A DNA stretch of 64,000 nt, taken from positions 1 through 64,000 of the forward strand of contig NZ_LMDW01000016.1 of NCBI RefSeq assembly GCF_001425205.1, written 5' to 3'. Positions 7,555 through 16,296 of this stretch are shown here, in pieces (within the stretch, counting starts at the first letter, position 1; each line of letters starts with the position of its first letter). Position numbers and translations under genes: made by a program. The stretch is from Variovorax sp. Root411. GTDB lineage: Bacteria > Pseudomonadota > Gammaproteobacteria > Burkholderiales > Burkholderiaceae_C. The notes under the pieces were generated by a model that was not told where the DNA came from, did not search any database, and saw only the letters and a list, made by a program, of their open reading frames with translations.

Positions 7555-7566
7555 GGACATGTGTCC
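7555..7566. promoter_or_regulatory. TetR operator 2
   Basis: GGACATGTGTCC has the same GGACA/TGTCC half-sites, and the dyad extends outward as AAG...CTT (7551-7570). Its centre lies about 46 bp upstream of the SDR start. Confidence 0.75.
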
Positions 7567-7606
7567 GCTTAAGCTCATTTTATCTATTTATCCACATAGG
7601 AAATCC

Positions 7607-8365
7607 ATGAAGTTCACAGGCAACACTATCTTGATCACCGGGGGCACCTCGGGAATCGGACTTGGCTTGGCGCTGCGCTTTCATCAGGCGGGCAACAAGG
7701 TGATTGTCGCGGGTCGACGCAAAGACCTGCTCGACCAGATCACCACTGAACACCCGGGCATTGAAGCGCTCGAGCTCGACGTCGCAGACGCCGTATCCAT
7801 CACCCGCGCAAGCAAAACGGTGGCGAGCAAGTACCCCGAACTGAACGTGTTGGTCAACAACGCTGGCATCATGAAGTGGGAAAACCTCATGGAACCGACC
7901 TCGCTCCAGATCGCCGAAGACACCGTCACGGTTAACCTCCTTGGCACGATTCGGATGGTCTACGCTTTCTTGCCGCAACTGGTGGGCAAAGACGATGCGG
8001 TGATCATGAACGTAACCTCTTCGTTGGCATTCGTCCCGCTACCGGCCACGCCCACCTACAACGCAACCAAAGCCGCCCTTCACTCCTTCACCGAGAGCCT
8101 GCGCATCCAGGGAGCCGACGCCTCTCTCCAAGTGATCGAAATAGCGCCACCGGGCGTGCGAACAACATTGCTGGGCCAGCAAAACGACGAGCAGTCCATG
8201 CCGCTGGAAGATTTCCTTTCAGAAACCATGACGCTCCTGCGCAACGATCCGGAGGCGCAGGAAATTGTCGTGGAACGCGCCAAGTTCATCCGGTTCGCAG
8301 AAGCCAATGGCACGTACGGCAGTGTCCTGGGAATGCTCTCTGCTGTGAGCGCTTCACGCAGCTGA
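7607..8365 (+). CDS. SDR-family oxidoreductase (DltE-like)
   Basis: The 252-aa short-chain dehydrogenase has a cofactor site ITGGTSGIGLGL (residues 9-20), NNAGIMKW, a catalytic Ser in NVTSS and the YxxxK motif in YNATKAALHSF. The ATG at 7607 has AGGAAA upstream; an earlier in-frame ATG at 7553 lies inside the operator region and is unlikely. It is convergent with the reductase-like gene at 8415. The substrate is unknown; divergent TetR control fits a detoxification or catabolic role. Confidence 0.9.
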   Translation: MKFTGNTILITGGTSGIGLGLALRFHQAGNKVIVAGRRKDLLDQITTEHPGIEALELDVADAVSITRASKTVASKYPELNVLVNNAGIMKWENLMEPTSLQIAEDTVTVNLLGTIRMVYAFLPQLVGKDDAVIMNVTSSLAFVPLPATPTYNATKAALHSFTESLRIQGADASLQVIEIAPPGVRTTLLGQQNDEQSMPLEDFLSETMTLLRNDPEAQEIVVERAKFIRFAEANGTYGSVLGMLSAVSASRS

Positions 8366-8414
8366 ACCACCGGAATCGCGCCGACTCTGGCGACTGCTCG
8401 GAGAACGAAAGCAC

Positions 8415-9149
8415 CTATGCCGTAACACTGCGGTTTCGGGCGACGATTTGTTCGTGCGTCAGGGCGGTGCCTGCTGATGCAAACTCCTTCATCAGGGCGT
8501 CCCGGTTGCGAGCCGCGCGGTCCCTTTTCGCTGCTTCGACCGCCAGTTCCAAGTCACCAATCGTCAACTCAGTGCAGTACGCAGGCGTCCCTGGCTGTTG
8601 GCGCCAGGAGTCCTCGATGCTTCCGGTGTCCAGCGCGTCAAACCCTGTTTGATCGACCAGCTGCCGGGCTGTCTGCGTTGCCTTCGCACCGTCCCCAGCC
8701 ACGGGGATCGCGAGGCGACCGGGCGCACCTGCTGGCTTCCCTCCCGCTTCAAGGGTCTCGGCCAGAACGGCGTTCCAAGCTTTCACCACGGGACGTCCGA
8801 TCTGTTCCTGGCTCCATACGCTTTCGGGCTTTCCGCCGTCCACCTCGGCCATCGCGCCATCGCGAAATGGGTAGTAGTTGGACGTATCGATGACCACGAC
8901 CTCGGGCGCTACGTGCTCGAACAAGTTCGCGAGGCCCCGGTAACTCGCAAAAGGAATCGCAAGGATGATGACCTCGGCGTCGGCGACCGCGTCTTCCTTT
9001 GTCACTGGTGTGGCACCGACTTCGTCGGCGAGGTGCCGGATGGTTTGCGGCCCCTTCGAGTTGGCAAGCTTGACCTGATGGCCGCCGGCTGCGAGTTTGC
9101 GCGCGAGACGCGCGCCGATATTGCCGGCGCCGATGATTCCGATCTTCAT
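8415..9149 (-). CDS. NADP-binding F420-reductase-like oxidoreductase
   Basis: The 244-aa protein opens with MKIGIIGAGNIGARLARKLA, a Rossmann GxGxxG fold, and continues as the F420-dependent NADP reductase/pyrroline-5-carboxylate-reductase-like family (VIILAIPFASY, DTSNYYPFRDG, PVVKAWNAV). In organisms without F420 such proteins act as NADPH-dependent oxidoreductases on unknown substrates. It follows the Bug protein gene by 43 bp on the same strand and is probably the last gene of the tarD operon. Confidence 0.83.
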   Translation of the reverse strand: MKIGIIGAGNIGARLARKLAAGGHQVKLANSKGPQTIRHLADEVGATPVTKEDAVADAEVIILAIPFASYRGLANLFEHVAPEVVVIDTSNYYPFRDGAMAEVDGGKPESVWSQEQIGRPVVKAWNAVLAETLEAGGKPAGAPGRLAIPVAGDGAKATQTARQLVDQTGFDALDTGSIEDSWRQQPGTPAYCTELTIGDLELAVEAAKRDRAARNRDALMKEFASAGTALTHEQIVARNRSVTA

Positions 9150-9192
9150 GTGTATTTCCTGTTGCGTGGTTGCGTGGTTGCGTGCCTCGCGC

Positions 9193-10170
9193 TCAGTCGG
9201 CGTATTCGCCGGCGTCCTTGATGACCTTCGACCAGCGGACCTTCTCCGATTCCACGAACTTCCTGTGGCCGGCCGCGGTCAAGCGGTCGTCGTTCACCAC
9301 GGTGAGGCCCAGCGCCTCTTGACGCCTGATGAGTTCAGGATCCTTCAGGGCGGTGCGAAGCGCCGCGTTCAGCTTTTCCAGCACCGCAGGCGGCGTCCCC
9401 TTGGGCGCATACAAGCCGTGCCAGACCTGCACGTCGAAGCCATTGAGCCCGGACTCCGACAGCGTGGGGGTGTCCTTGAGCGACGGCAGCGGCAGCCGCT
9501 TCAGACTCGTGATGCCGTAGACCTTGACCTTCTTGCCCTCGATCTGCGGAACGGCGTTGGTGGCCTGCTCGCACATGAGATCGACCTGCCCGCCGATGAG
9601 GTCCATCATGGCTGGCGCGGTTCCCTTGTATGGCACCGGGGTCATGGTGGTCTTCAACGCGCTCTGGAACATCAAGCCGCACAGGTGCGACGCGGAGCCC
9701 AGTCCTGCATGGGCCAGGTTGACCTTTCCGCCATTCGCGGCGATCCACTTGCGCAAGTCCGCGAAGTTGTTGGCCTCCAGGCTCGGCTTGCCGATCACCA
9801 CCGATGGGGCTTCATTAATCACGCCCAGCATTTCGAAGTCATCGGGCACCTTGTAAGGGAGCTTGCGATACAACGCGGGCGCGGTCGCCATGCCGATGTG
9901 ATGCACCAGCAGCGTGTAACCGTCCGGCGCGGCGCGCGCCACCTTGGCCGAGCCGATCGTGCCGCCCGCGCCGGCCGCGTTGTCGACGATCACGGTCTGG
10001 CCGAGTGGCTTGCGCAGTGCCTCGGCCAGGTCGCGGGCGATCTTGTCGCTCGGGCCGCCGGTCGCGAATGGGACCACCAGCGTGATGGGCTTGTCAGGAA
10101 AGGCTGCGCAGGCCACCGTGGCCGAAGCGAACAGGCCGATGCCAGCGGCGTAGCGCCAGATGTTCTTCAT
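9193..10170 (-). CDS. Bug-type (TctC-like) periplasmic solute-binding protein
   Basis: The 325-aa protein has a signal peptide (RYAAGIGLFASATVACAAF), then KPITLVVPFATGGPSDKIAR and IVDNAAGAGGTIG, the typical beginning of the Bug family that feeds tripartite tricarboxylate transporters. The stop of tarD at 10199 is 28 bases upstream, so the two are one operon, and the ligand is probably tartrate or a related hydroxy acid. No TctA/TctB membrane genes are present, so it would need partners from elsewhere in the genome. Confidence 0.9.
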   Translation of the reverse strand: MKNIWRYAAGIGLFASATVACAAFPDKPITLVVPFATGGPSDKIARDLAEALRKPLGQTVIVDNAAGAGGTIGSAKVARAAPDGYTLLVHHIGMATAPALYRKLPYKVPDDFEMLGVINEAPSVVIGKPSLEANNFADLRKWIAANGGKVNLAHAGLGSASHLCGLMFQSALKTTMTPVPYKGTAPAMMDLIGGQVDLMCEQATNAVPQIEGKKVKVYGITSLKRLPLPSLKDTPTLSESGLNGFDVQVWHGLYAPKGTPPAVLEKLNAALRTALKDPELIRRQEALGLTVVNDDRLTAAGHRKFVESEKVRWSKVIKDAGEYAD

Positions 10171-10198
10171 GGTGTTGTCTCCTTGGGCGCCATCTGCT

Positions 10199-11365
10199 TC
10201 AGGCCGAAAGCGCCTGCATCTCGCGGTACAGATCGCCCTTGCCCTCGAAGCCGATCCCGGGCAGGTCGGGCAGGGTCACGAAGCTGTTCTCGACCTTCAC
10301 GCCATCCGGGAACCCGCCGAATGGCTGAAACAGGTCGGGGTACGACTCGTTGCCGCCGAGGCCAAGGCCGGCCGCGATGTTCAGCGACATCTGGTGCCCG
10401 CCGTGCGGGATGCAGCGGCTGGCCGACCAGCCATGTTCCTTTAACATCTCCAGCGTACGCAGGTACTCGACCAGGCCGTAGCTGAGTGCGCAGTCGAACT
10501 GCAGCCAGTCGCGGTCCGGGCGCATGCCGCCGTAGCGGATCAGGTTGCGCGCATCCTGCATCGAGAAAAGGTCCTCGCCCGTGGCCATCGGGTTCTTGTA
10601 GAAATTGCGCAGGGCCGCTTGCAATTCGAAGTCCAACGGATCGCCCGGCTCCTCATACCAGAAGAGGTCGTACTGCGACAGGGCCTTGGCATAGGCAATC
10701 GCGGTTTCCAGATCGAAGCGGCCGTTGGCGTCGACGCAGAGCTTCTGGCCGTCCTGCAGCACTTCCATGATCGAGTCGATGCGGCGCAGGTCCTCGTCGA
10801 GCGAGGCGCCGCCGATCTTCTTCTTGACCACCGTGTAGCCGCGATCGATGTAGCTGCGCATCTCGTCCTTCAGCTTCCCATGGTCCTGCCCCGGGTAGTA
10901 GTAGCCGCCCGCCGCGTAGACGAAGATCCTGCGGTTGGGCTTGCCGTCGCCATAGCGGTCGGCCAGCAATTGAAACAGCGGCTTGCCTTCGATCTTGGCC
11001 ACCGCGTCCCACACCGCCATGTCGATGGTGCCGATGGCCACCGAGCGCTCGCCATGTCCACCCGGCTTCTCATTGGTGAACATCGTGTTCCAGATCTTGT
11101 GCGGATCGAGGTTCTCGCCGCTGTCGTCGACCAGGGACGACGGGTTCGCCTCCATGATGCGCGGGATGAAGCGCTCGCGCATCAGCTTGCCCTGGCCGTA
11201 GCGGCCGTTCGAGTTGAAGCCATAGCCAACGACCGGCTTGCCGTTGCGGATCACGTCGGTGATCACTGCGACGAGGCTCAGCGTCATCTTGCTAAAGTCG
11301 ATGTAGGCGTTGCGAATGGGCGAGCTGATGGGGATGGTCTTCTCGCGAATTTCGACGATCTTCAC
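10199..11365 (-). CDS. tarD: D(-)-tartrate dehydratase, enolase superfamily
   Basis: The 388-aa enzyme would convert D-tartrate to oxaloacetate. It matches, from memory, the Bradyrhizobium TarD sequence closely: ISSPIRNAYIDF, VVGYGFNSNGRYGQG, NEKPGGHGERSV. Enolase-superfamily catalytic elements are visible: the KxK in YTVVKKKIGG, metal ligands in VDANGRF, WYEEPGD and ATGEDLF, and the base His in IPHGGHQMS. The GTG start at 11365 (VKIVEIREK) follows GGAGAC; the open frame continues to 12244 but that part is antisense to the LysR gene. The gene is divergent from the LysR regulator. Confidence 0.92.
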   Translation of the reverse strand: MKIVEIREKTIPISSPIRNAYIDFSKMTLSLVAVITDVIRNGKPVVGYGFNSNGRYGQGKLMRERFIPRIMEANPSSLVDDSGENLDPHKIWNTMFTNEKPGGHGERSVAIGTIDMAVWDAVAKIEGKPLFQLLADRYGDGKPNRRIFVYAAGGYYYPGQDHGKLKDEMRSYIDRGYTVVKKKIGGASLDEDLRRIDSIMEVLQDGQKLCVDANGRFDLETAIAYAKALSQYDLFWYEEPGDPLDFELQAALRNFYKNPMATGEDLFSMQDARNLIRYGGMRPDRDWLQFDCALSYGLVEYLRTLEMLKEHGWSASRCIPHGGHQMSLNIAAGLGLGGNESYPDLFQPFGGFPDGVKVENSFVTLPDLPGIGFEGKGDLYREMQALSA

Positions 11366-11467
11366 GGTTGTCTCCAGATGGGTAAGTGGGAGACCGAATG
11401 GTCGGCCGTGCCGTCCTTTTGGGCCAATGTTCAATTTCTCAACTTCTATGCGCTGGACGAACCGGAC

Positions 11468-12367
11468 ATGAACCTGATCTGGCTTGACGACTTCCTTGCG
11501 TTGGCAGCAACGGGGAACTTCTCGCGCGCGGCGGATGAGCGCCATAGCTCCCAACCCGCATTCAGCCGCCGGATTCGCGCGCTGGAGGAGTGGATCGGCG
11601 CCGACTTGTTCGACCGCAGCACGCAGCCCGCCACACTCACCGAAGTCGGCGAATGGTTTGCCGGCGTGGCGCAGGAATTGATCGCAAGGGTGGCACGCGT
11701 GCCGGGTGACGCCAGGAAAGTCGCGGAGGCCAGTTCGGTCACCCTGCGCATCGCGTGCACGCATGCGCTTTCCATGACTTTCCTGCCGCGATGGATTCGC
11801 AGCCTCGAGTCGAGCATCACGCTGGGGCCGGTGCAGCTCATGTCCGACGTCCTTCAGCGTTGCGAATCGCTGATGCTGCAAAGCAAGGTTCAGTTCGTTC
11901 TGAGCCACGCACATCCTGACGCGCATGGTGCGCTCGATGCAGACACGTACGAATCGGCCCGGATCGGCGGAGACATGCTGATCGCGGTGTGCGCACCCAA
12001 TGACGCCGGCAGGCCGCGGCATCAGCTCTCGCGCAAGGGCGCATCCGCCGTGCCGGTTCTCCTGTACAGCGAGGAATCGGGGCTGGGACGCATCATGCGG
12101 GCCCTGGTCAGCCGACGGCTGGAGTCGCTCGATGTCCAAGTCGTCTTCACGGCCCATCTCGCCTCGGTCCTCAGGACGATGGCGCTGGACGGCAGAGGCA
12201 TTGCATGGCTGCCGCAGACCCTCGTGGAAGAAGACATCAGCCAAGGGCGCCTTGTTGCCGCAGCGAGCAGCGAGTGGGCGGTTCCGCTGGAAATCAGGCT
12301 CTATCGGGACAGCGCGCTCTTGGGGAAGGCGGCGAATGAATTCTGGAGTGCTGCGATCAGGGCGTGA
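11468..12367 (+). CDS. LysR-family regulator of the tartrate locus
   Basis: The 299-aa protein opens MNLIWLDDFLALAATGNFSR with the winged helix-turn-helix of LysR regulators (AFSRRIRALEEWIGADLFDR) and continues with a periplasmic-binding-protein-like effector domain. The first ATG of this conserved N-terminus is used; further upstream in-frame ATGs fall in the promoter region. It is divergent from tarD, 102 bp apart, the classic layout for LysR control of the opposite operon, with tartrate as the probable inducer. Confidence 0.9.
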   Translation: MNLIWLDDFLALAATGNFSRAADERHSSQPAFSRRIRALEEWIGADLFDRSTQPATLTEVGEWFAGVAQELIARVARVPGDARKVAEASSVTLRIACTHALSMTFLPRWIRSLESSITLGPVQLMSDVLQRCESLMLQSKVQFVLSHAHPDAHGALDADTYESARIGGDMLIAVCAPNDAGRPRHQLSRKGASAVPVLLYSEESGLGRIMRALVSRRLESLDVQVVFTAHLASVLRTMALDGRGIAWLPQTLVEEDISQGRLVAAASSEWAVPLEIRLYRDSALLGKAANEFWSAAIRA

Positions 12368-12502
12368 GCGGCCTCGTTCTTGTTCCTGATTCGTCGCGAC
12401 GGAGATAACCGAGCCAGCGGCGATGGCTCGCTCTGCCCCACATTGCGGTCACTCAGCGTCCAGATGCAGAGGACTGAAGAGCCATCGCCGCGGGCGCGCG
12501 GA

Positions 12503-12787
12503 TCACGGCGTGCGCCAGCCAACCCGATGCCCGGACGCCGTCGCATCGTGACGCGCATCGTCTTCGGTGTGCAAATAGATGCTGGTCGTGCTGATGTTGG
12601 CGTGCCCCAAGTTGTCGCGAACCACTTTCAGGTCGACTTTTTCGCTCAGATGGCTTCCGGCGGTGTGGCGGATCCAGTGCGTCGACGCCTGCTCGAGATG
12701 GGCTGCCGCAGCTTCGAAGTCGGAGCCGCGCTGCATCACCCCCTTGACGAGTTCGTTAGATGGGGAACTTTGAGAACCGGCCCACAA
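12503..12787 (-). pseudogene. Tyrosine recombinase C-terminal remnant
   Basis: Only the catalytic end survives: THWIRHTAGSHL (HxxR), VVRDNLGHANISTTSIYLHT (His and the nucleophile Tyr). The N-terminal core-binding domain and the first catalytic Arg are missing, and the first residues of the frame do not look native. It is probably a leftover of an earlier integration into this element. No gene is seen in the rest of 12368-13046. Confidence 0.75.
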
Positions 12788-13046
12788 CGTACCTCGCGAA
12801 GGACTTCGAGCCCTTCACGTCGTTCACGAGCCAGCAACCTTTGTACTTCTGCCATTCGGATGGCAATACTTGCGGCGCTCGGCGAGGATGGCTAGAGCGT
12901 CTTGGCCGGCGGCGAGAACACAAGTCGGATAACGGACGGGACAACGCGTGCAATGCCTGAATCGGGCCGTTTTGCGCCAGATGTCGGCGCTGGGGCTAGG
13001 GAGGCAGGGGGTCTGTGGGCTGCGCGGCCTTGCATTCAATCATTGG

Positions 13047-13114
13047 TTGTTTCGGTATTCCGGAACAAACGTCTTTAGGCAGTGCGAAAGCGGCATTGTT
13101 TCGTGATGCCGAAA
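13047..13114. promoter_or_regulatory. Distal hip operators (two dyads)
   Basis: Site 1 (13047-13068) pairs TTGTTTCGG with CCGGAACAA around TATT, with one mismatch. Site 2 (13099-13114) pairs TTTCG with CGAAA around six bases. Both share the TTTCG half-site with the proximal operator at 13142, so HipB probably binds all three. Confidence 0.6.
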
Positions 13115-13141
13115 TTAATTGCGGATTCTCAACCCTTGTCT

Positions 13142-13167
13142 TATAGTTTCGGAAATACGAAACTATA
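13142..13167. promoter_or_regulatory. Proximal hip operator overlapping the hipB start
   Basis: TATAGTTTCG and CGAAACTATA form a perfect 10-bp inverted repeat around GAAATA; the last base is the A of the hipB ATG. This is a strong candidate for the HipB autorepression site. Confidence 0.75.
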
Positions 13168-13466
13168 TGGCCCGCACGCTTCCTGAATTCCAGCACAACC
13201 TGAGTCCAGCCGTGGCGTCCCTCGAGCAACTCGGCAAGCTCGTGCGAAATCGACGCGCCCAGTCGCGCATGCGCATCGATGACGCGGCGTCCCTCAGCGG
13301 AGTCTCCAGCGACTTGCTTTCGCGTTTGGAGAACGGCAAGTCCGTGACCTCGGACAAGCTCATGCTGGTGCTGGAGAGCCTGGGCCTTCGCATGCTCGTC
13401 GTGCCCAAGAGTGCCATTCCTGCCGTCGATGCAACGCTTGACCCGTCTGGGGGCGAGGGGCGGTGA
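13167..13466 (+). CDS. hipB: HipB-like antitoxin (XRE family)
   Basis: The 99-aa protein contains an XRE helix-turn-helix (MRIDDAASLSGVSSDLLSRL, then ENGKSVTSDKLMLVLESLGL). As in E. coli HipB it should neutralise HipA and repress the operon. An in-frame TTG at 13119 is an alternative, but the ATG at 13167 gives the usual length and touches the operator. The stop overlaps the hipA ATG (TGATG). Confidence 0.88.
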   Translation: MARTLPEFQHNLSPAVASLEQLGKLVRNRRAQSRMRIDDAASLSGVSSDLLSRLENGKSVTSDKLMLVLESLGLRMLVVPKSAIPAVDATLDPSGGEGR

Positions 13467-14797
13467 TGGAAGGGTACATCCTGGACGTCTACGCGGGAGC
13501 CGTGCGGGTAGGCACGCTGCGCTATGAGCAGGCCCAGGATGCCTTCCACTTTGACTACGACGCTGCCTGGCGGGCGTTGCCAGGCCGGTACCCGCTCTCG
13601 CCCCATCTGCCGTTGCAGGGTGTCGCGGCGCCGCAGGCCATCCGCCGTTTCCTGGAGAACCTGCTCCCTGAAGGCGAGGCGCTTGCTGTGGCGGCCTCCG
13701 ATGCGCGCGTGGCGCGCAACAACGTCTTCGGGCTGCTTCGCCACCTCGGACATGAGACTGCTGGCGCGCTGAGCTTTGTCGCTGCCGGTCAATTGCCGGC
13801 CGAGCAAGAGCCACTGCGCCGGCACCTGCCGCTCGAAGAGCTGCAGGCACGGATCGAGAACCGCGCGAACGAGCCGTTCAACCGGTGGGACGGCAAAGTG
13901 CGCATGTCCATCGCAGGGCATCAGGACAAGCTTCTGGTGGCTATCGAAGAAGACCAACTACTCCTGGTCGACGGCGCGTTGTCGTCCACGCACATCCTCA
14001 AACCAGAGCCTGTGCGCGAGGGCGCAAGGTGCATGGTGGCCAACGAGCATTTCTGCATGCAGTTGACCAACCGCATCAGCATGCGGCGCTGGAAGGCGCC
14101 TGGTGCCGCGCACGTGAGCATCCTGCGGGTGCCGTCGCCGGTCTTGAGCATCCAGCGATTCGACCGCCGCAGGACGCCGGACGGTGTCGAGCGGTTGCAC
14201 ATCATTGATGGGTGCCAGGCGCTGGATCTGTCGGTGAGTGCAAAGTACGAGCGCAACGTGGGGGATCGAGCGGAGGTGCGGCACATTCGCGACGGCGCCA
14301 GTTTCGAAAAGCTCGGCACGCTCAGGTCCGGGTTCGTCGAACCCGCGCTGGGCATGCAGCGCCTGGTCCTTTGGGCGGTCACGACGCTGCTTTTCGGCAA
14401 CAGCGATTCGCACGGCAAGAACATCTCGTTCTTCGTCGACCGCACAGGGCTCACACCGACGCCGCTGTATGACCTGGTGAGCGTCGTGCAGTACGCGGCG
14501 TTTCATCACGACCTGGCGATGGCATTCGGGGATGAGTTCGAGCTGGAAGCAGTGCGCTCGTTCGCGCTTGCAGACTTCTGCATGCGCATCGGCATTGATC
14601 GCAGGTACTTCGCACGTGAACTGACGCGACTATGTGAGCTCGCACTTCAAGAGGCGCCCGCGCAGGCGGTGGACACTGCGTACACGGGAGAGGAGGTCAC
14701 CTTCGTGCGAGTCCTTGCTCAGTTCGTGGCCGCCCGAGCGCAGGCTCTGTTGGCCGTGGCGCGCGATATCCCGAAATTCACTGCGGACAATTTCTAG
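13466..14797 (+). CDS. hipA: HipA-like serine/threonine kinase toxin
   Basis: The 443-aa protein has an N-terminal HipA coupling domain (FHFDYDAAWRALPGRYPLSP, RFLENLLPEGEA) and the kinase-like core: MSIAGHQDKLLV, the AMP-binding and catalytic stretch LLFGNSDSHGKNISFFVD, and YDLVSV with the metal-binding Asp. HipA phosphorylates aminoacyl-tRNA synthetases (Glu-tRNA synthetase in E. coli) and induces persistence; the target here is unknown. Translation is coupled to hipB. On a mobile element the pair may also stabilise inheritance. Confidence 0.88.
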   Translation: MEGYILDVYAGAVRVGTLRYEQAQDAFHFDYDAAWRALPGRYPLSPHLPLQGVAAPQAIRRFLENLLPEGEALAVAASDARVARNNVFGLLRHLGHETAGALSFVAAGQLPAEQEPLRRHLPLEELQARIENRANEPFNRWDGKVRMSIAGHQDKLLVAIEEDQLLLVDGALSSTHILKPEPVREGARCMVANEHFCMQLTNRISMRRWKAPGAAHVSILRVPSPVLSIQRFDRRRTPDGVERLHIIDGCQALDLSVSAKYERNVGDRAEVRHIRDGASFEKLGTLRSGFVEPALGMQRLVLWAVTTLLFGNSDSHGKNISFFVDRTGLTPTPLYDLVSVVQYAAFHHDLAMAFGDEFELEAVRSFALADFCMRIGIDRRYFARELTRLCELALQEAPAQAVDTAYTGEEVTFVRVLAQFVAARAQALLAVARDIPKFTADNF

Positions 14798-14908
14798 TTG
14801 TCGACGTCGCAAGACCAGAGCCGTCGCTCTTTAAGGCACTGCCATGGGGCAGGGGCAGACCCCGGCTTCGGATGAGAATGACCGCTGATTCATCAGCGCA
14901 CTATTTCA

Positions 14909-15322
14909 ATGAACGACGATTTAGAAGCACGAATTCGCTCCGGCCAGGCGTTGTCCGAATCGATGGGCAACTTCCACGTGACGGGCTGGTCACCCGAGCG
15001 CAAGACGGTCCAGGCCGCCTTCACGGTAAGGCGTGAGTATTGCCATACCAACGGCACCATCGCCCAGGGCGGATTCATCACCGCCTGGCTCGATGCCGCC
15101 ATGGCCCATGCCGTGATGCATGATTCGGAGCACCTGCAGACTGTCTTCAGCCTCGAAATCAAGGTGAGCTTTTATGAAAAGGTCGGCCCGGGTGAGGGGC
15201 GGGTCGAAGGACGGGTGATCAAGCGTGGCAAGCGCATTGCGTTCCTGGAAGCTGCGCTCTACAACCCGGAAGGCAAGCTGGCGGCCGAGGCATCCTCGAC
15301 CGGCATACTGGCAAGCCTCTAG
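14909..15322 (+). CDS. PaaI-type hotdog-fold thioesterase
   Basis: The 137-aa protein has the hotdog signature NGTIAQGGFITAWLDAAMAH (about residues 48-67), with the catalytic Asp in WLDAAM, and the strand segment SLEIKVSFYEKVGPG. The family hydrolyses acyl-CoA thioesters. It stands alone between hipA and traX; the substrate cannot be told. Confidence 0.85.
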   Translation: MNDDLEARIRSGQALSESMGNFHVTGWSPERKTVQAAFTVRREYCHTNGTIAQGGFITAWLDAAMAHAVMHDSEHLQTVFSLEIKVSFYEKVGPGEGRVEGRVIKRGKRIAFLEAALYNPEGKLAAEASSTGILASL

Positions 15323-15498
15323 TGCATTGACGCCGATCGCAAGTTGCGTGGGACGGATGGGCCTGCATGGGCGTCGCTCGCTCAGTTGCAAGGTTCGATC
15401 ACGGCGGCGGAAGCGCGCCTGACCTGCCGCGCCGACATGCAACATTGCTCGAAAGTTCAGCAGTCGCTTGCGAACGGTTGCCGCCAGATTCTTCTCGG

Positions 15499-16296
15499 TC
15501 ATGCGGGTCTCAGCACCACAGCAATCAGTGACAGATGCGCAGGGTAGTAGGCGTAGAACACCCATCGACAGCGGCGCAACGGAATATCGACATGCCGCGC
15601 GCCCAGGATCAAGGGCAGGACGGCCAGCGCGGAAAAATTGCCGTTGACGACTGAGAGCGAGGCTGCCGCCAGCGCCCACAAGAGCATCCTGACCGCATCG
15701 GGACGGCGCGCGAACCCCCAGGCGCCGAGGCAGCAGAGCAGTGCGGGCCACCAGAACTCCACCAGCGCACCTCCTATGAGGAAGGCGATCAATGCCGCGA
15801 CGCGCGCCACCGCGCCACCGCATTCGAGGAGCCACACGATCAAGGTCGCCAGCCCGAGGGTCACGAGTATGTTCAACGGCCACCAGCCGACAAGGCGAAC
15901 GAAGGCGGGCGTCGCCAGCAGCGCGAAGACCGCCAGCCGCCTCATGACGCGCAGATGTATGCCGGCTTCAAACGCGCCGGGCCGCGCCAGGTTGGCCATG
16001 AGGGCGAAGCCAAAGAGCGGCATCACCATGCGGCCCAGTGCGTAGAGCGTGGGGCTCGCGTCCTGCAGCAGGTACTTGTTGACGTGATCGCCGGTCATGA
16101 GCACCAGACCGACCCATTTGAGCGCCTCGAGGGAGCCGCCCGAGATTGACCAGGCCGTCGCGGGCGCCGTGGGGTTCGCCAGGCAGGGCATCGGCACGTC
16201 CTCGCACACCAGGGCGGTTCTTTCCGAACTTCTTCGTGCCTTCACTTGTCGGCCGTCGTTCGATGGTGTGGTCCCGCGCCGCCTAGACGCGCTCAT
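15499..16296 (-). CDS. traX: TraX-family inner membrane protein
   Basis: The 265-aa polytopic protein has the TraX opening SLEALKWVGLVLMTGDHVNKYL and GRMVMPLFGFALMANLARPG, and about seven hydrophobic segments. F-plasmid TraX N-acetylates pilin, but many relatives are chromosomal with unknown roles. The first ATG overlaps the LPD7 gene by 14 bases; an inner ATG at 16191 would remove an unusual polar N-terminus. It is the last gene of the transfer operon, so a role in pilin maturation is plausible here. Confidence 0.88.
   Translation of the reverse strand: MSASRRRGTTPSNDGRQVKARRSSERTALVCEDVPMPCLANPTAPATAWSISGGSLEALKWVGLVLMTGDHVNKYLLQDASPTLYALGRMVMPLFGFALMANLARPGAFEAGIHLRVMRRLAVFALLATPAFVRLVGWWPLNILVTLGLATLIVWLLECGGAVARVAALIAFLIGGALVEFWWPALLCCLGAWGFARRPDAVRMLLWALAAASLSVVNGNFSALAVLPLILGARHVDIPLRRCRWVFYAYYPAHLSLIAVVLRPA

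Noticed and set aside
9097..10485. 462-aa plus-strand frame
   Set aside because: It is antisense to the Bug protein and tarD genes, with no start signal or recognisable domain.
11366..12244. Long minus-strand extension of the tarD frame
   Set aside because: It is antisense to the LysR gene, has low-complexity composition, and tarD has a good GTG start with a ribosome-binding site at 11365.
12503..12787. Second functional integrase
   Set aside because: The N-terminal and first catalytic regions are missing.
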